From an uncultured Clostridia bacterium (GTDB lineage Bacteria; Bacillota; Clostridia; Oscillospirales; Acutalibacteraceae): a DNA stretch of 64,000 nucleotides. A program made the position numbers and the translations under genes. Below, in pieces: positions 30,982 through 39,938 of the stretch. The notes beneath the pieces are model-generated. The model ran no database searches. It had not been told where the DNA came from and was given only the letters and a program-made list of their open reading frames with translations. The first letter of the stretch is position 1. Every line of letters starts with the position of its first letter. Location of the stretch: positions 1 to 64,000 of the forward strand of contig CAMVEX010000009.1 in NCBI GenBank assembly GCA_947166625.1. Direction: 5' to 3'.

Positions 30982-31365
30982 TTATTGAATCCCTCTGCCT
31001 TTTAGATTCAAAGTAAATTCATGTTTAGCAAAAAATTCAGGAAGATAGCCATTACCAAGACAGTCAGGAACCGCTTGTTGTAAATACTTATTACATTCTT
31101 TTTCAAATTCACAAGTTTTATGCGGAAAAAATTCTGATAAAACTTTCAAGCCATAATTATTTGTATATTTACAACATGGGTTTATAAGAATTAAGTTTAT
31201 TGACTTTGACATATCCCACGCAGTTGAATCATATCTTTCATTAAGGGTTATTGCATTTGAGAGAATGATTGCATTCACCTTGTCATATGCATCACGCATC
31301 AGCGGTTTTCCGTTATTTCTGAACTGACTAACATCAGAGTGTTTGTTAAAAACCCGAATCTTCAT
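30982..31365 (-). CDS. C-terminal part of split putative nuclease (or separate overlapping ORF)
   Basis: Overlaps upstream ORF by 20 bp in the +1 frame; removing one T from the T5 tract would fuse them (SGF-NKHSDVSQF). Confidence 0.5.
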   Translation of the reverse strand: MKIRVFNKHSDVSQFRNNGKPLMRDAYDKVNAIILSNAITLNERYDSTAWDMSKSINLILINPCCKYTNNYGLKVLSEFFPHKTCEFEKECNKYLQQAVPDCLGNGYLPEFFAKHEFTLNLKGRGIQ

Positions 31366-31993
31366 TCATAATATAATCCCAGTAATGAATCATTTCTAAA
31401 GAAGTTGTTGAAATCAACAATAAATTGCAAATTGTTTTTGAAGGATCACAAAATTTTTCCTGTGCATTCAATAAACAATCTTTAATTTTGTTATCGGACA
31501 TTTCCTTATGAACAACATCTCCCATTTCTAAAACAGATGCTGATTCCCTCAATTGTTCGACAAAAGCATTCATTGCTGCACAGTTTTCACTTTTATCACC
31601 CGATCTATATGCGAAACTTCCAAACATTTTATCTTTATTGTTTTCCTCATATTTAGGTGATTTAACTTCAAAATTATAGGTAATCCCGCTATAATCTAGG
31701 GAGACATCAACGTTTTTGTTATTTGAGTAATTAACATTTTTTTCTGGAATAAATGCTTTTCTTGTAGATGATAGACAAAAATAAAGCATCAATTCAGCAA
31801 TAGCTTCATTATACTTGAATTTATCAAATTTTGAATTGTCACACAGAAGGTTTTTAATCTTTTCTTCTTTGACAGAATTAATATCTAATAACAATAGTTC
31901 TAATTTTTCTCTATATTCCACATTAGAGCAATTTCTCAGTGGGTTATCAATATTTAATGAATCGATTATTCTTTTAACTGTACATTTTTCCAT
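31346..31993 (-). CDS. putative PD-(D/E)XK-like nuclease, N-terminal part
   Basis: NEAIAELMLYFCL helix, then VDVSLDYSGITYNFEVKSPK (D-x(n)-ExK pattern). Confidence 0.5.
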   Translation of the reverse strand: MEKCTVKRIIDSLNIDNPLRNCSNVEYREKLELLLLDINSVKEEKIKNLLCDNSKFDKFKYNEAIAELMLYFCLSSTRKAFIPEKNVNYSNNKNVDVSLDYSGITYNFEVKSPKYEENNKDKMFGSFAYRSGDKSENCAAMNAFVEQLRESASVLEMGDVVHKEMSDNKIKDCLLNAQEKFCDPSKTICNLLLISTTSLEMIHYWDYIMNEDSGF

Positions 31994-32292
31994 TAGACAA
32001 TAATCCCTCTCAATTTGTAGTTTGATATATTTGTTATGTAATTAAAGACAAAAAAGAAACAGGGTGCAACCTGCATTAGTAAAGACAATCACTGGTATCA
32101 AAAAAGTGAACTTTTTGATACCGGTCTCAAGTTTCCCTATATAGTCTCCTGGTCTGCCACTTTCATGATATAACAGCTAAAAATACACCAAAAGTATTGA
32201 TTTGATTAGTCAAATATAGTATAAAAAACAGGAATGTTAACTGTCAAAAAGTTCACATTGTGACAGTATTTATGACGGTATAATATATTATT

Positions 32293-32570
32293 TTATTTAT
32301 TCATAAGCCTGTATTCTCTCAGCCTTCTGTAAAAAGTAGCTTCCGATATACTGCACCGCTGTAAGATTTCTTGCAGCGTGATTTGTTTTTTATCCCACTT
32401 TTTGATGAGAGAGGGGAAATCCGCCGGCAACTGCTTTTCCGGTCTCCCGAACTTTACACCCTTCAGCTTCGCCGCCGCTATGCCCTGAGCTTGCCGCTTT
32501 TTGATAAGTCGTTTCTCCTTCAGCTGCAGATGATAATGAATTTGCCGGAACAGTCCCCAAAATCATTATG
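32293..32570 (-). pseudogene. serine recombinase/resolvase C-terminal remnant
   Basis: Minus-strand translation KRLIKKRQAQGIAAAKLKGVKFGRPEKQLPADFPSLIKKWDKKQITLQEILQRCSISEATFYRRLREYRLMNK*, typical resolvase linker plus HTH; no catalytic domain upstream. Confidence 0.75.
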
Positions 32571-32603
32571 ACACAGACAATAATAGACATTACTCTTTTT
32601 TTT

Positions 32604-32791
32604 CATAAAAATTACCCTCCATAAAATAAAAAGTGCGCAGCCCGTGAGCTACGCACGAAAAACGCATAGCTCCGATTGCTGCCACGCAACTTCTGAATAC
32701 TTAGCAATGAGTATATCAAAACAGGAGCATGCATTTTTACCGAGATAAAAACACAGACTCATTGCTAAAAATATTCAGTTACGTGGCAATC
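32604..32791 (-). ncRNA. candidate leader RNA with terminator/anti-terminator hairpins
   Basis: Long imperfect hairpin 32674-32791; GAGCTATGC/GCGTAGCTC hairpin 32646-32672 shares its 3' arm with terminator GTGCGTAGCT-CACG-GGCTGCGCAC-TTTTTATTTT (32623-32656); then GGAGGG RBS and ATG. Confidence 0.6.
32623..32656 (-). terminator. intrinsic terminator in the leader
   Basis: 10-bp GC-rich stem, 4-nt loop, followed by U-run. Confidence 0.75.
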
Positions 32792-32793
32792 AC

Positions 32794-32823
32794 AGTATAT
32801 CATACTTGTAATACAAATATCAA
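32794..32823 (-). promoter_or_regulatory. sigma-A promoter of leader RNA
   Basis: TTGATA - 18 nt - TATACT ending just before the first hairpin arm. Confidence 0.6.
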
Positions 32824-32904
32824 GGTAGAATTATCATGAATATTCATTTTTGTTTTCGATACCCAAATCCCAAAAAGCCGGTTGGTTATAATCCAAAACA
32901 AATA

Positions 32905-32935
32905 CCCCGACCGAAGCGTTAAGCCTCAGTCGGGG
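32905..32935 (-). terminator. intrinsic terminator
   Basis: Minus strand CCCCGACTGAGGC-TTAAC-GCTTCGGTCGGGG then TATTTGTTTT. Confidence 0.75.
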
Positions 32936-32967
32936 CAGTGAATATATATAGTTATTACTTACAATGT

Positions 32968-33501
32968 TTATTCATATTTTGTTCTTTCGCCGCCGATATA
33001 TTTCGGCCTTGTCCTTGCGGCGGTGAGCTTCGCTTTTCCGATAAAATCATTTTTGAGCCTGACGGGTACGGCCACTCTTTTCAGGTGCATTCCGATAAGC
33101 GTTTCGCCTATATCTATCCCGGCGTCAGCCTGTATCTCTTCAACGGTTACGGGATTTTTAAGGTTTTGATAAGTGACAGTAGCGAATGATCCGCCCGCGT
33201 GAGGGTGAGGCACTGCGCAGACCCGCTCCCAGCCGTGTCTTTCGGCGTTTTCGGCTTCCGTAATGATTGCTCTGTTCAGATGTTCGCAGCATTGAGCCGC
33301 GATAAATATTCCTTTTTCATCGGTTATCTCCGATATGCCTCTGTATATTTCAAGGGCGGTTTCAGGGCTCCTCACAGTGCCGATTTTGCCGCCGAGCACC
33401 TCGCTCGTCGAGCAGCCTATCACAAGCGTATCTCCCGCTTTGAGCCCCGCGGCCTCAATAAGCTCCGACGCCGCTTCCTTAGCCTGTTCGTAAATACTCA
33501 T
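32968..33501 (-). CDS. UPF0340/TIGR01440 family protein (YwlG-like)
   Basis: TLVIGCSTSEVLGGKIG, AQCCEHLNRAI, VPHPHAGGSFATVTY. Confidence 0.9.
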   Translation of the reverse strand: MSIYEQAKEAASELIEAAGLKAGDTLVIGCSTSEVLGGKIGTVRSPETALEIYRGISEITDEKGIFIAAQCCEHLNRAIITEAENAERHGWERVCAVPHPHAGGSFATVTYQNLKNPVTVEEIQADAGIDIGETLIGMHLKRVAVPVRLKNDFIGKAKLTAARTRPKYIGGERTKYE

Positions 33502-33503
33502 TT

Positions 33504-34025
33504 TTATTCTCCTTTACCGCTCAAAATTCTTTTCAGCTTTTCGCTTTTGTAAATCGCCGAATACAGCAGGTATGATGCAATCATCCCCGCCGCCCCCTGA
33601 ATCAGGTTCATAGGTATTTCGGCAAATGCCGCCCTGCCGTATCTCAATATGACTGATTCATATAAAAGATAGCCGCCCGTCATTATGATTTCCGCAGGCA
33701 AGGCTCCCAGAATGATGCCGTGTCTCGATTTGAATTTACGGGTGATAATCCCCGCGGTCAACGCCATTAAAGCTTTGATCATCAATGTTGCCGGTGCATA
33801 AGCCGTATATCCGAATATTATATCGCTCAGCGCGGAGCCGAATCCGCCCGCAAGCGCGCCGCAAAGCGGACCGAGAAATACTCCGGCAAGTATTACGAAG
33901 CAGTCCCCGAGATTTACATAACCGTGCGTCGCAGGCACGGGGACCTGCACCGTGACGGTAGCTGCGCAAATCAGCGCGGCAAATAGCGCCGTGTTGGCGA
34001 TTTTTAATGTTTTTGTTCTTTTCAT
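33504..34025 (-). CDS. ECF transporter S component
   Basis: Hydrophobic protein; NTALFAALICAATVTVQVPVPATHGYVNLGDCFVILAGVFLGPLCGALAGG typical S component. Confidence 0.85.
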   Translation of the reverse strand: MKRTKTLKIANTALFAALICAATVTVQVPVPATHGYVNLGDCFVILAGVFLGPLCGALAGGFGSALSDIIFGYTAYAPATLMIKALMALTAGIITRKFKSRHGIILGALPAEIIMTGGYLLYESVILRYGRAAFAEIPMNLIQGAAGMIASYLLYSAIYKSEKLKRILSGKGE

Positions 34026-34127
34026 TTTTATATTCCTCTTGATTTATCTGCGGTGAGATATTATAATAAATTTGGCATTAAATCAATGGCCATTTCTTGA
34101 ATATAATATAATGCCAGATGAGGGCTT

Positions 34128-35513
34128 ATGCTTACTTATAATTTTGAACGAAACAGCGGCGTTCCGCTATATGAGCAGCTTTACGGCGCTGTCAAATCCG
34201 ATATATTGAACGGAATAATCAAATCCGATGAAAAGCTTCCTTCAAAAAGGGAGCTTGCGGCGCATCTCGGGATAAGCAAGGTCACGGTCGAGGCGGCTTA
34301 TGCCGCATTGATAGATGAGGGATATGTTTATTCAATAGAAAAGAAGGGCTATTTCTGTGAAAAAAACCTTGCTCTGCCCGGCAAAAAATCAACTCCCGTT
34401 TCAGCCGCCTCGTTTTCCGCCGATGAATTCAAGGTGGATTTAAGCTCAAATGCCGTTCCCAAAAACCAGTTCCCTTTTTCAATATGGTCGAGGCTTACCC
34501 GTGAAGTTATGCTCAATTACAGCCGCGAGCTGCTCGATCCTATCCCGTACAAAGGAATGTATGCTTTCCGCGAGGCGCTTTGCAGTTATCTGCTCAGCTC
34601 AAGAGGTATGCGGGTTTCTCCCGAAAATATCATCATAGGCGCGGGTAGCGAATATCTCTATACCCAAATAATAAGACTGCTCGGGACGGATAAGGTCTAT
34701 GGGATCGAAAATCCCTCATATCATAAAATTTCCGAAGTTTATTCAATGAATAATGCGGATATCCGCTATTTTGATATTACCGATCATTCTGAGACCGTTT
34801 CCGAGATCGAGAGATCGGATATTGATATCATACATATATCGCCGTCTCATAATTTCCCCACGGGCAGGGTGATGGGCGCCAAGATCCGCCATGATCTGCT
34901 TTCTCTTATCGGAGACAGGCGAAACGGATATATCATAGAGGATGATTTTGACAGTGAGCTTCGTTTTGAGGGAAGACCGATCCCGCCGATGCAGACCATT
35001 GATAATTCCGGAAGAGTTATCTATATAAACACATTCTCAAAAACTATATCGCCCTCTATGAGGATCGGCTATATGATCCTGCCGCCCGATCTTGCCGCAA
35101 AATATTCACGCGAGCTCTCTTTTAATTCCTGCACGGTGCCGTCCTTTGAGCAATATACCCTTGCCGAATTCATTTCACGGGGTTATTATGAGCGGCACAT
35201 TAACCGTACCAAAAAATATTACAGGATTCTCAGGGCGGAGCTTCTTGAAGAATTCGCCCGTTCTCCTTTGCCAAAACGCTCGGAAATTTCAGAATCTCAA
35301 GCCGGCCTTCATTTCACCCTTTTGCTCGATACCGAAATGCCGGATGCCAAATTAAAAGAAATGCTTGCGGCAGAGGGAATTAAAGCGTCGTTTATGTCCG
35401 ATTATGTTTACGGCTCCGATTCTCACGGGCATGAGCTGCTTGTGAATTATTCGGGCCTTGACAGAGAAAAATTCAGGCTTGCGCTCGATACTGTCTGTAA
35501 ATTACTCGGTTGA
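34128..35513 (+). CDS. MocR/PdxR-like GntR-aminotransferase transcriptional regulator
   Basis: GntR wHTH YEQLYGAVKSDILNGIIKSDEKLPSKRELAAHLGISKVTVEAAYAAL fused to class I aminotransferase (INTFSKTISPSMRIGYM). Confidence 0.93.
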   Translation: MLTYNFERNSGVPLYEQLYGAVKSDILNGIIKSDEKLPSKRELAAHLGISKVTVEAAYAALIDEGYVYSIEKKGYFCEKNLALPGKKSTPVSAASFSADEFKVDLSSNAVPKNQFPFSIWSRLTREVMLNYSRELLDPIPYKGMYAFREALCSYLLSSRGMRVSPENIIIGAGSEYLYTQIIRLLGTDKVYGIENPSYHKISEVYSMNNADIRYFDITDHSETVSEIERSDIDIIHISPSHNFPTGRVMGAKIRHDLLSLIGDRRNGYIIEDDFDSELRFEGRPIPPMQTIDNSGRVIYINTFSKTISPSMRIGYMILPPDLAAKYSRELSFNSCTVPSFEQYTLAEFISRGYYERHINRTKKYYRILRAELLEEFARSPLPKRSEISESQAGLHFTLLLDTEMPDAKLKEMLAAEGIKASFMSDYVYGSDSHGHELLVNYSGLDREKFRLALDTVCKLLG

Positions 35514-35569
35514 TTTATTCCCGTCGGGATGTTATAATAAACCATAATGTTTTTCGGAGTGATAAATTT

Positions 35570-37087
35570 ATGAAAAAGGCTATTTCGTTACTGCTCTGCG
35601 TGATTATCGCGCTTTCCGCTTTGTCTGTAGGTTTTGCGGGCGCGTATTCACCTTCCTGCCCTTATATTTTCATTCACGGTTTTATGGGCAAGGATCTTTA
35701 TTCGGATAAAAACGATCGTGACAGCGAGCCCGTCTGGCCTCCGTCATCCGATAAGATCCTTGAATTGGTCAAGGCTCATATAGGCGATCTGCTCAAATTT
35801 CTTGTCACAAAGAATTATGATGAGCTCGGCGACGCAATCCTCGGCCCAGTCGGTGAGCTTCTCAGTTCGGCAGATCTTGATCCGAACGGTGAAGTTGCCG
35901 ATAACAGCGGAGCTTATATGGTTTATCCTCCCGAGAGCTCTGTCACTTCATCAAGCGAGCTTGATTTTAATTATGACTGGCGTATTGACCCCATAGAGGT
36001 TGCCTCTCAGCTTAATGATTTCATCAATTTTGTCACCCGCGCCTCCGGCTGTGATAAAGTCGTTATCGAATGCCACAGCTTCGGCGGGATAGTCGTAAAT
36101 ACCTACACACAGCTTTACGGCTATGATAAGATCAAATCCGTCTGCTATAATACGACCGCTATCTTCGGCGAGCAATATACCGGTGAGATGATGAGCGGAA
36201 ACATAGTTTTTGAAGGCGAGGCAATTTCGGCGTTTATCAAGAGGATGATCGGCGAGAATGAATATAAAAAGCTTCTTGTCGGCCTGATCGATCTGCTTGA
36301 CAGCGCCGGAGTTACGGGCGATATCGCAAAGCTCGGCAACGGAATCGTCGAGAATCTCGGAGAGAGAGCTATCAAACAGATTCTTCTGCCCATGTTCGGC
36401 AGGTGGCTGAGCATTTGGGCGATGATCCCCGATGCATATATCGATTCGTCGATGGATTTTGTATTCAATAAAGTTTATAAAGATGACGGTGTCGATCATT
36501 CAAAGCTGAAAGCAAAAATCGATGATTACAACACGAGGATCAGACCCAATAAAAAATCATCCCTTCTCGAGCAGGATGAAACCGTTAACACCTATGTGAT
36601 TTCAAGATATAATTATCCGTCCGTTCCGCTCACACCCACCTGGAAAAAGATGAGCGACGGCGTAGTTGATACGGCAAGCTCCTCCTTCGGAGCCGTCTGC
36701 GCCGAATACGGCGATAAATTCAGCGATGAATATGTTGCCTCACGCAAAGACAGATCCTGCGTCAATCCCGATCTCACGGTATGCTCCGAAACCTGCCTTT
36801 TCCCCGATCGCACCTGGTTTATTAAGGATTTGCAGCACGCAGCCATGCCCGATGATATGGAAGATATGGTGCGAGAGCTTCTCTTTTATGACGGCGAAGC
36901 GACGGTAGAAACATTCGATATGTATCCGAGATTCCTCGATTTTGATGAAAAAAGCGAAAAAATATCTCCGGATAACGGCACGGAAGCTGAGCAAAGATCC
37001 GTTTTCAGGTTCTTTTATGATATTTATCTGGCTCTGCTCAGGCTCAGAAGAAAAATATTTGATTTGATTTTCTTTTTCAGAAAGTAA
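35570..37087 (+). CDS. secreted alpha/beta hydrolase (lipase/PGAP1-like)
   Basis: Signal peptide MKKAISLLLCVIIALSALSVGFAGA; YIFIHGFMGKDLY oxyanion motif; VVIECHSFGGIVVNTY nucleophile elbow. Confidence 0.8.
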   Translation: MKKAISLLLCVIIALSALSVGFAGAYSPSCPYIFIHGFMGKDLYSDKNDRDSEPVWPPSSDKILELVKAHIGDLLKFLVTKNYDELGDAILGPVGELLSSADLDPNGEVADNSGAYMVYPPESSVTSSSELDFNYDWRIDPIEVASQLNDFINFVTRASGCDKVVIECHSFGGIVVNTYTQLYGYDKIKSVCYNTTAIFGEQYTGEMMSGNIVFEGEAISAFIKRMIGENEYKKLLVGLIDLLDSAGVTGDIAKLGNGIVENLGERAIKQILLPMFGRWLSIWAMIPDAYIDSSMDFVFNKVYKDDGVDHSKLKAKIDDYNTRIRPNKKSSLLEQDETVNTYVISRYNYPSVPLTPTWKKMSDGVVDTASSSFGAVCAEYGDKFSDEYVASRKDRSCVNPDLTVCSETCLFPDRTWFIKDLQHAAMPDDMEDMVRELLFYDGEATVETFDMYPRFLDFDEKSEKISPDNGTEAEQRSVFRFFYDIYLALLRLRRKIFDLIFFFRK

Positions 37088-37105
37088 TTTAGGGGTGTGT
37101 GAATT

Positions 37106-38425
37106 ATGGGTAAAAAAATAATTGTTGCGGGTCTCGGTCACGGCGGTATTGCGGCTGCCGCTCAGCTTTCAAAAGCGGGCTATGATGTTACTGTTTATGA
37201 AAAGAAATCCGAGGGTACTCTCGGATATGACTGGACTGATATATTCGCTCCCGGTGCGCTCGGCGTTGCGGGTATCCCCATGCCGGATGAATCTCTTTAT
37301 GAATATAAAGAAAATATGACCTTTTTCGGCCCTTCCGAAACCGTCGGGCTCAAACAGCATGTGCCGCAGGATCAGCTTGAGATAAAAATGGAGAGGCGGG
37401 ATATATATAATCATCTTATCTCTCACGCCGTCGATTGCGGCGTAAAAATCGAGTATGATACCGAAGTTATCGCCCCCGCGCTTCTTGGCAACAGAGTTGT
37501 TGGGATCAAAACCGATAAAGGCGATTTCTATGCAGATCTCGTGATAGACGCCTGCGGTATGCTCTCGCCCGTGAGGATGAATCTTCCCGATCATCTCGGC
37601 ATTGAAAAAGCGCCTTCGAGGCTCGAATATATTACTATTTACAGAGCCTTTTATAATATCGGAAGCGACGAAGAGGTCGAGGCAAAATTCAAGGTTATGC
37701 TCTATAAAGACGGAATCCTCGGTATGAGCTGGGTGGCTTCAGAGGATGATCACACCGATGTGCTCATCGGCAGATTCGCCGATTTTGATATGGATGAAGT
37801 CAACAGATTTACCGATTTGTTAAGGCAGACCAATCCCCGTATAGGCACCGATAAGGTCAGGGGAGGGCAGTTTGTCAATATCCCCGTAAGGCAGCCTCTC
37901 TCGCTTATGGTGGCAGACGGTTACGCTGCTATCGGTGACAGCGCCTTTATGACAGTTCCGCTTATCGGCTCGGGTATTGCGAATTCGCTTCGCGCTTCGA
38001 GGATTCTTTTCGACGCGATAATTTCCGACCCCACCGATTCATTCTCGGCAGAGACGCTTTGGAAATACCAGTATAATTTCTATAAACTTCTCGGCTCGTC
38101 TCTTGCGCCGCTTGCCGCGGCAAAGCTTATTTTGCCAAAACTTACGGCAGAAGATGTCGATTATGCCTTTGAAAGCGGAATGGTCACCTCCGATGACATC
38201 ACCTTCGGAGCCGATTTTATAGGCCTTTCAAGTATGAATGTCAAATTCCAGGATATTATAAACAAAGCAAAACTCGCCGGCGGCAATAAAGAATTCCTCA
38301 GGAAGCTTCCCTCGACGGGCGCAAGGGTCAGCGCCGTGACCGGTGCCTGCGCCGCTATACCCAGGAGATACAGCGCCGATAAAATAAGAAGCTGGAAACG
38401 AATATATGAAATGTCATTTAAGTAA
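37106..38425 (+). CDS. NAD(P)/FAD-dependent oxidoreductase (geranylgeranyl reductase-like)
   Basis: KIIVAGLGHGGIAAAAQLSKAGYDVTVYEK; LMVADGYAAIGDSAFMTVPLIGSGIANSL. Confidence 0.88.
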   Translation: MGKKIIVAGLGHGGIAAAAQLSKAGYDVTVYEKKSEGTLGYDWTDIFAPGALGVAGIPMPDESLYEYKENMTFFGPSETVGLKQHVPQDQLEIKMERRDIYNHLISHAVDCGVKIEYDTEVIAPALLGNRVVGIKTDKGDFYADLVIDACGMLSPVRMNLPDHLGIEKAPSRLEYITIYRAFYNIGSDEEVEAKFKVMLYKDGILGMSWVASEDDHTDVLIGRFADFDMDEVNRFTDLLRQTNPRIGTDKVRGGQFVNIPVRQPLSLMVADGYAAIGDSAFMTVPLIGSGIANSLRASRILFDAIISDPTDSFSAETLWKYQYNFYKLLGSSLAPLAAAKLILPKLTAEDVDYAFESGMVTSDDITFGADFIGLSSMNVKFQDIINKAKLAGGNKEFLRKLPSTGARVSAVTGACAAIPRRYSADKIRSWKRIYEMSFK

Positions 38426-38431
38426 TGAATT

Positions 38432-39229
38432 ATGACAGATAGAATTAAAAATAAAAAACTGAATTTCAGAGATCTCGGCGGTATAAAGGTAAACGGCGGC
38501 AAATCGGTCAGGCACAATCTGATTTTGCGAAGCGCAAAGCTGAGTAAACTTGGCTCTGCCGATAAACTGACTCTTGAAAAGTATTACAAAGTCAAAAAAG
38601 TCATAGATTTCAGAGCCAAGGAGGAGAAAAAGGGTAAAACCGATATTATTCCCGACGGAGCCGAATATATTCATATTCCCTTTTTTAACGAAGCGAATAT
38701 GGCTATGACGGGCGGTATGGGCTCCGATGTTTTATCTGCCATAAAAAAATCAGAGAGTAAAGAGGAATTGTATTCCTATATCCCGGAGCTCACCGATGTT
38801 TATCCCATAGTCGTTACGGATGATTACGCCCTTTCCCAGCTCTCTAAAACGGTTAAGATTATTATGAATAACCGCGAGGGCTCCGTGCTGTTTCATTGCA
38901 CCGCCGGGAAGGACAGGACCGGGATAACCGCCGCTCTTATCTTAAAAATGCTCGGCGCAAGTGACGAAGATATTCTTGAAGATTATCTCAAGACCAACGA
39001 AATATCGGCTAAAAACGGCAAAAAGTATGCAAGGCTTGCAAAAGTGTTTTTACGCAGCAAAAAAATCGCCGATAAAACCTACCGCGTTTTCCTTGCAGAT
39101 AAGAGTTATCTTAAATCCGCTTATGACGCCATGCTTGATAAATTCGGCTCATTCGATGTCTTCCTTTCCGAAGGCCTCGGCATTACCGATGACGAAATAA
39201 CCGATTTCAAAAATTATATTCTTGAATAA
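38432..39229 (+). CDS. tyrosine-protein phosphatase
   Basis: N-terminal NFRDLGGIKVNGGKSVRHNLILRSAKL; VLFHCTAGKDRTGITAALIL P-loop. Confidence 0.93.
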   Translation: MTDRIKNKKLNFRDLGGIKVNGGKSVRHNLILRSAKLSKLGSADKLTLEKYYKVKKVIDFRAKEEKKGKTDIIPDGAEYIHIPFFNEANMAMTGGMGSDVLSAIKKSESKEELYSYIPELTDVYPIVVTDDYALSQLSKTVKIIMNNREGSVLFHCTAGKDRTGITAALILKMLGASDEDILEDYLKTNEISAKNGKKYARLAKVFLRSKKIADKTYRVFLADKSYLKSAYDAMLDKFGSFDVFLSEGLGITDDEITDFKNYILE

Positions 39230-39233
39230 AAGT

Positions 39234-39253
39234 ACCCGTCCGGACGGACGGGC
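39234..39253. terminator. bidirectional terminator-like palindrome between convergent genes
   Basis: acccgtccggacggacgggc then attttta. Confidence 0.65.
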
Positions 39254-39257
39254 ATTT

Positions 39258-39938
39258 TTACTGTTCTTCTGTTATTTCGGTAACCGTTACTGTTTTATCG
39301 GATATTTTGAATTTGATATTTAATCCGCCGTAGCTCATCCCGTATATTCTTTCGGGGTCGTCAATGTATCTCGGAGCTGGATTGAGAGAAAGAATTTCTT
39401 TGAGCGTTTCTGCTTTCTCTTTCGTTATCGGCGGATTTATCCCGTCGGGTATCATTACTTTGAATTTTTCTCCGGGTTTATCAAATAAGTGATTGACTGC
39501 GTCAGGCTTTATATCCGCATAAGGGATATAGGGCTTGATATCATAAATGGGCGTGCCGTTCATCAGATCCGCTCCTGAAACGGTCAGCGCCGTTCCCGAG
39601 CCGGGTGTTTTGATTTTACCGGTCAGTTTAACCGCCGAAAGCCCTATGGGGTTCGGTCTGTGAGGCGATCGCGTTGCAAATACGCCGAGTCTTTTATTTC
39701 CACCGAGCCTCGGGGGTCTCACGGTCGGTGACCATTTTGTATCCTTGAATTCGCTGAATTCCCAGATAAGCCAGATGTAGTTTGATTCTTCAATTCCTCT
39801 CAGAGCCTCTTCGGCTCTGAATTCCGGCTCGAATACGATAAGGCTGTTTTCGGATTCTACAAGACCCGATTGCCTCGGGACCCCGAATTTTGATGTGTAG
39901 TCATTATAAATTCTCGCTATTATTTTCATTTCATTCAT
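39258..39938 (-). CDS. trmO: tRNA (N6-threonylcarbamoyladenosine(37)-N6)-methyltransferase TrmO
   Basis: IARIYNDYTSKFGVPRQSGLVE, WSPTVRPPRLGGNKRLGVFATRSPHRPNPIGLSAVKL; start inferred downstream of ORF-track start. Confidence 0.9.
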   Translation of the reverse strand: MNEMKIIARIYNDYTSKFGVPRQSGLVESENSLIVFEPEFRAEEALRGIEESNYIWLIWEFSEFKDTKWSPTVRPPRLGGNKRLGVFATRSPHRPNPIGLSAVKLTGKIKTPGSGTALTVSGADLMNGTPIYDIKPYIPYADIKPDAVNHLFDKPGEKFKVMIPDGINPPITKEKAETLKEILSLNPAPRYIDDPERIYGMSYGGLNIKFKISDKTVTVTEITEEQ

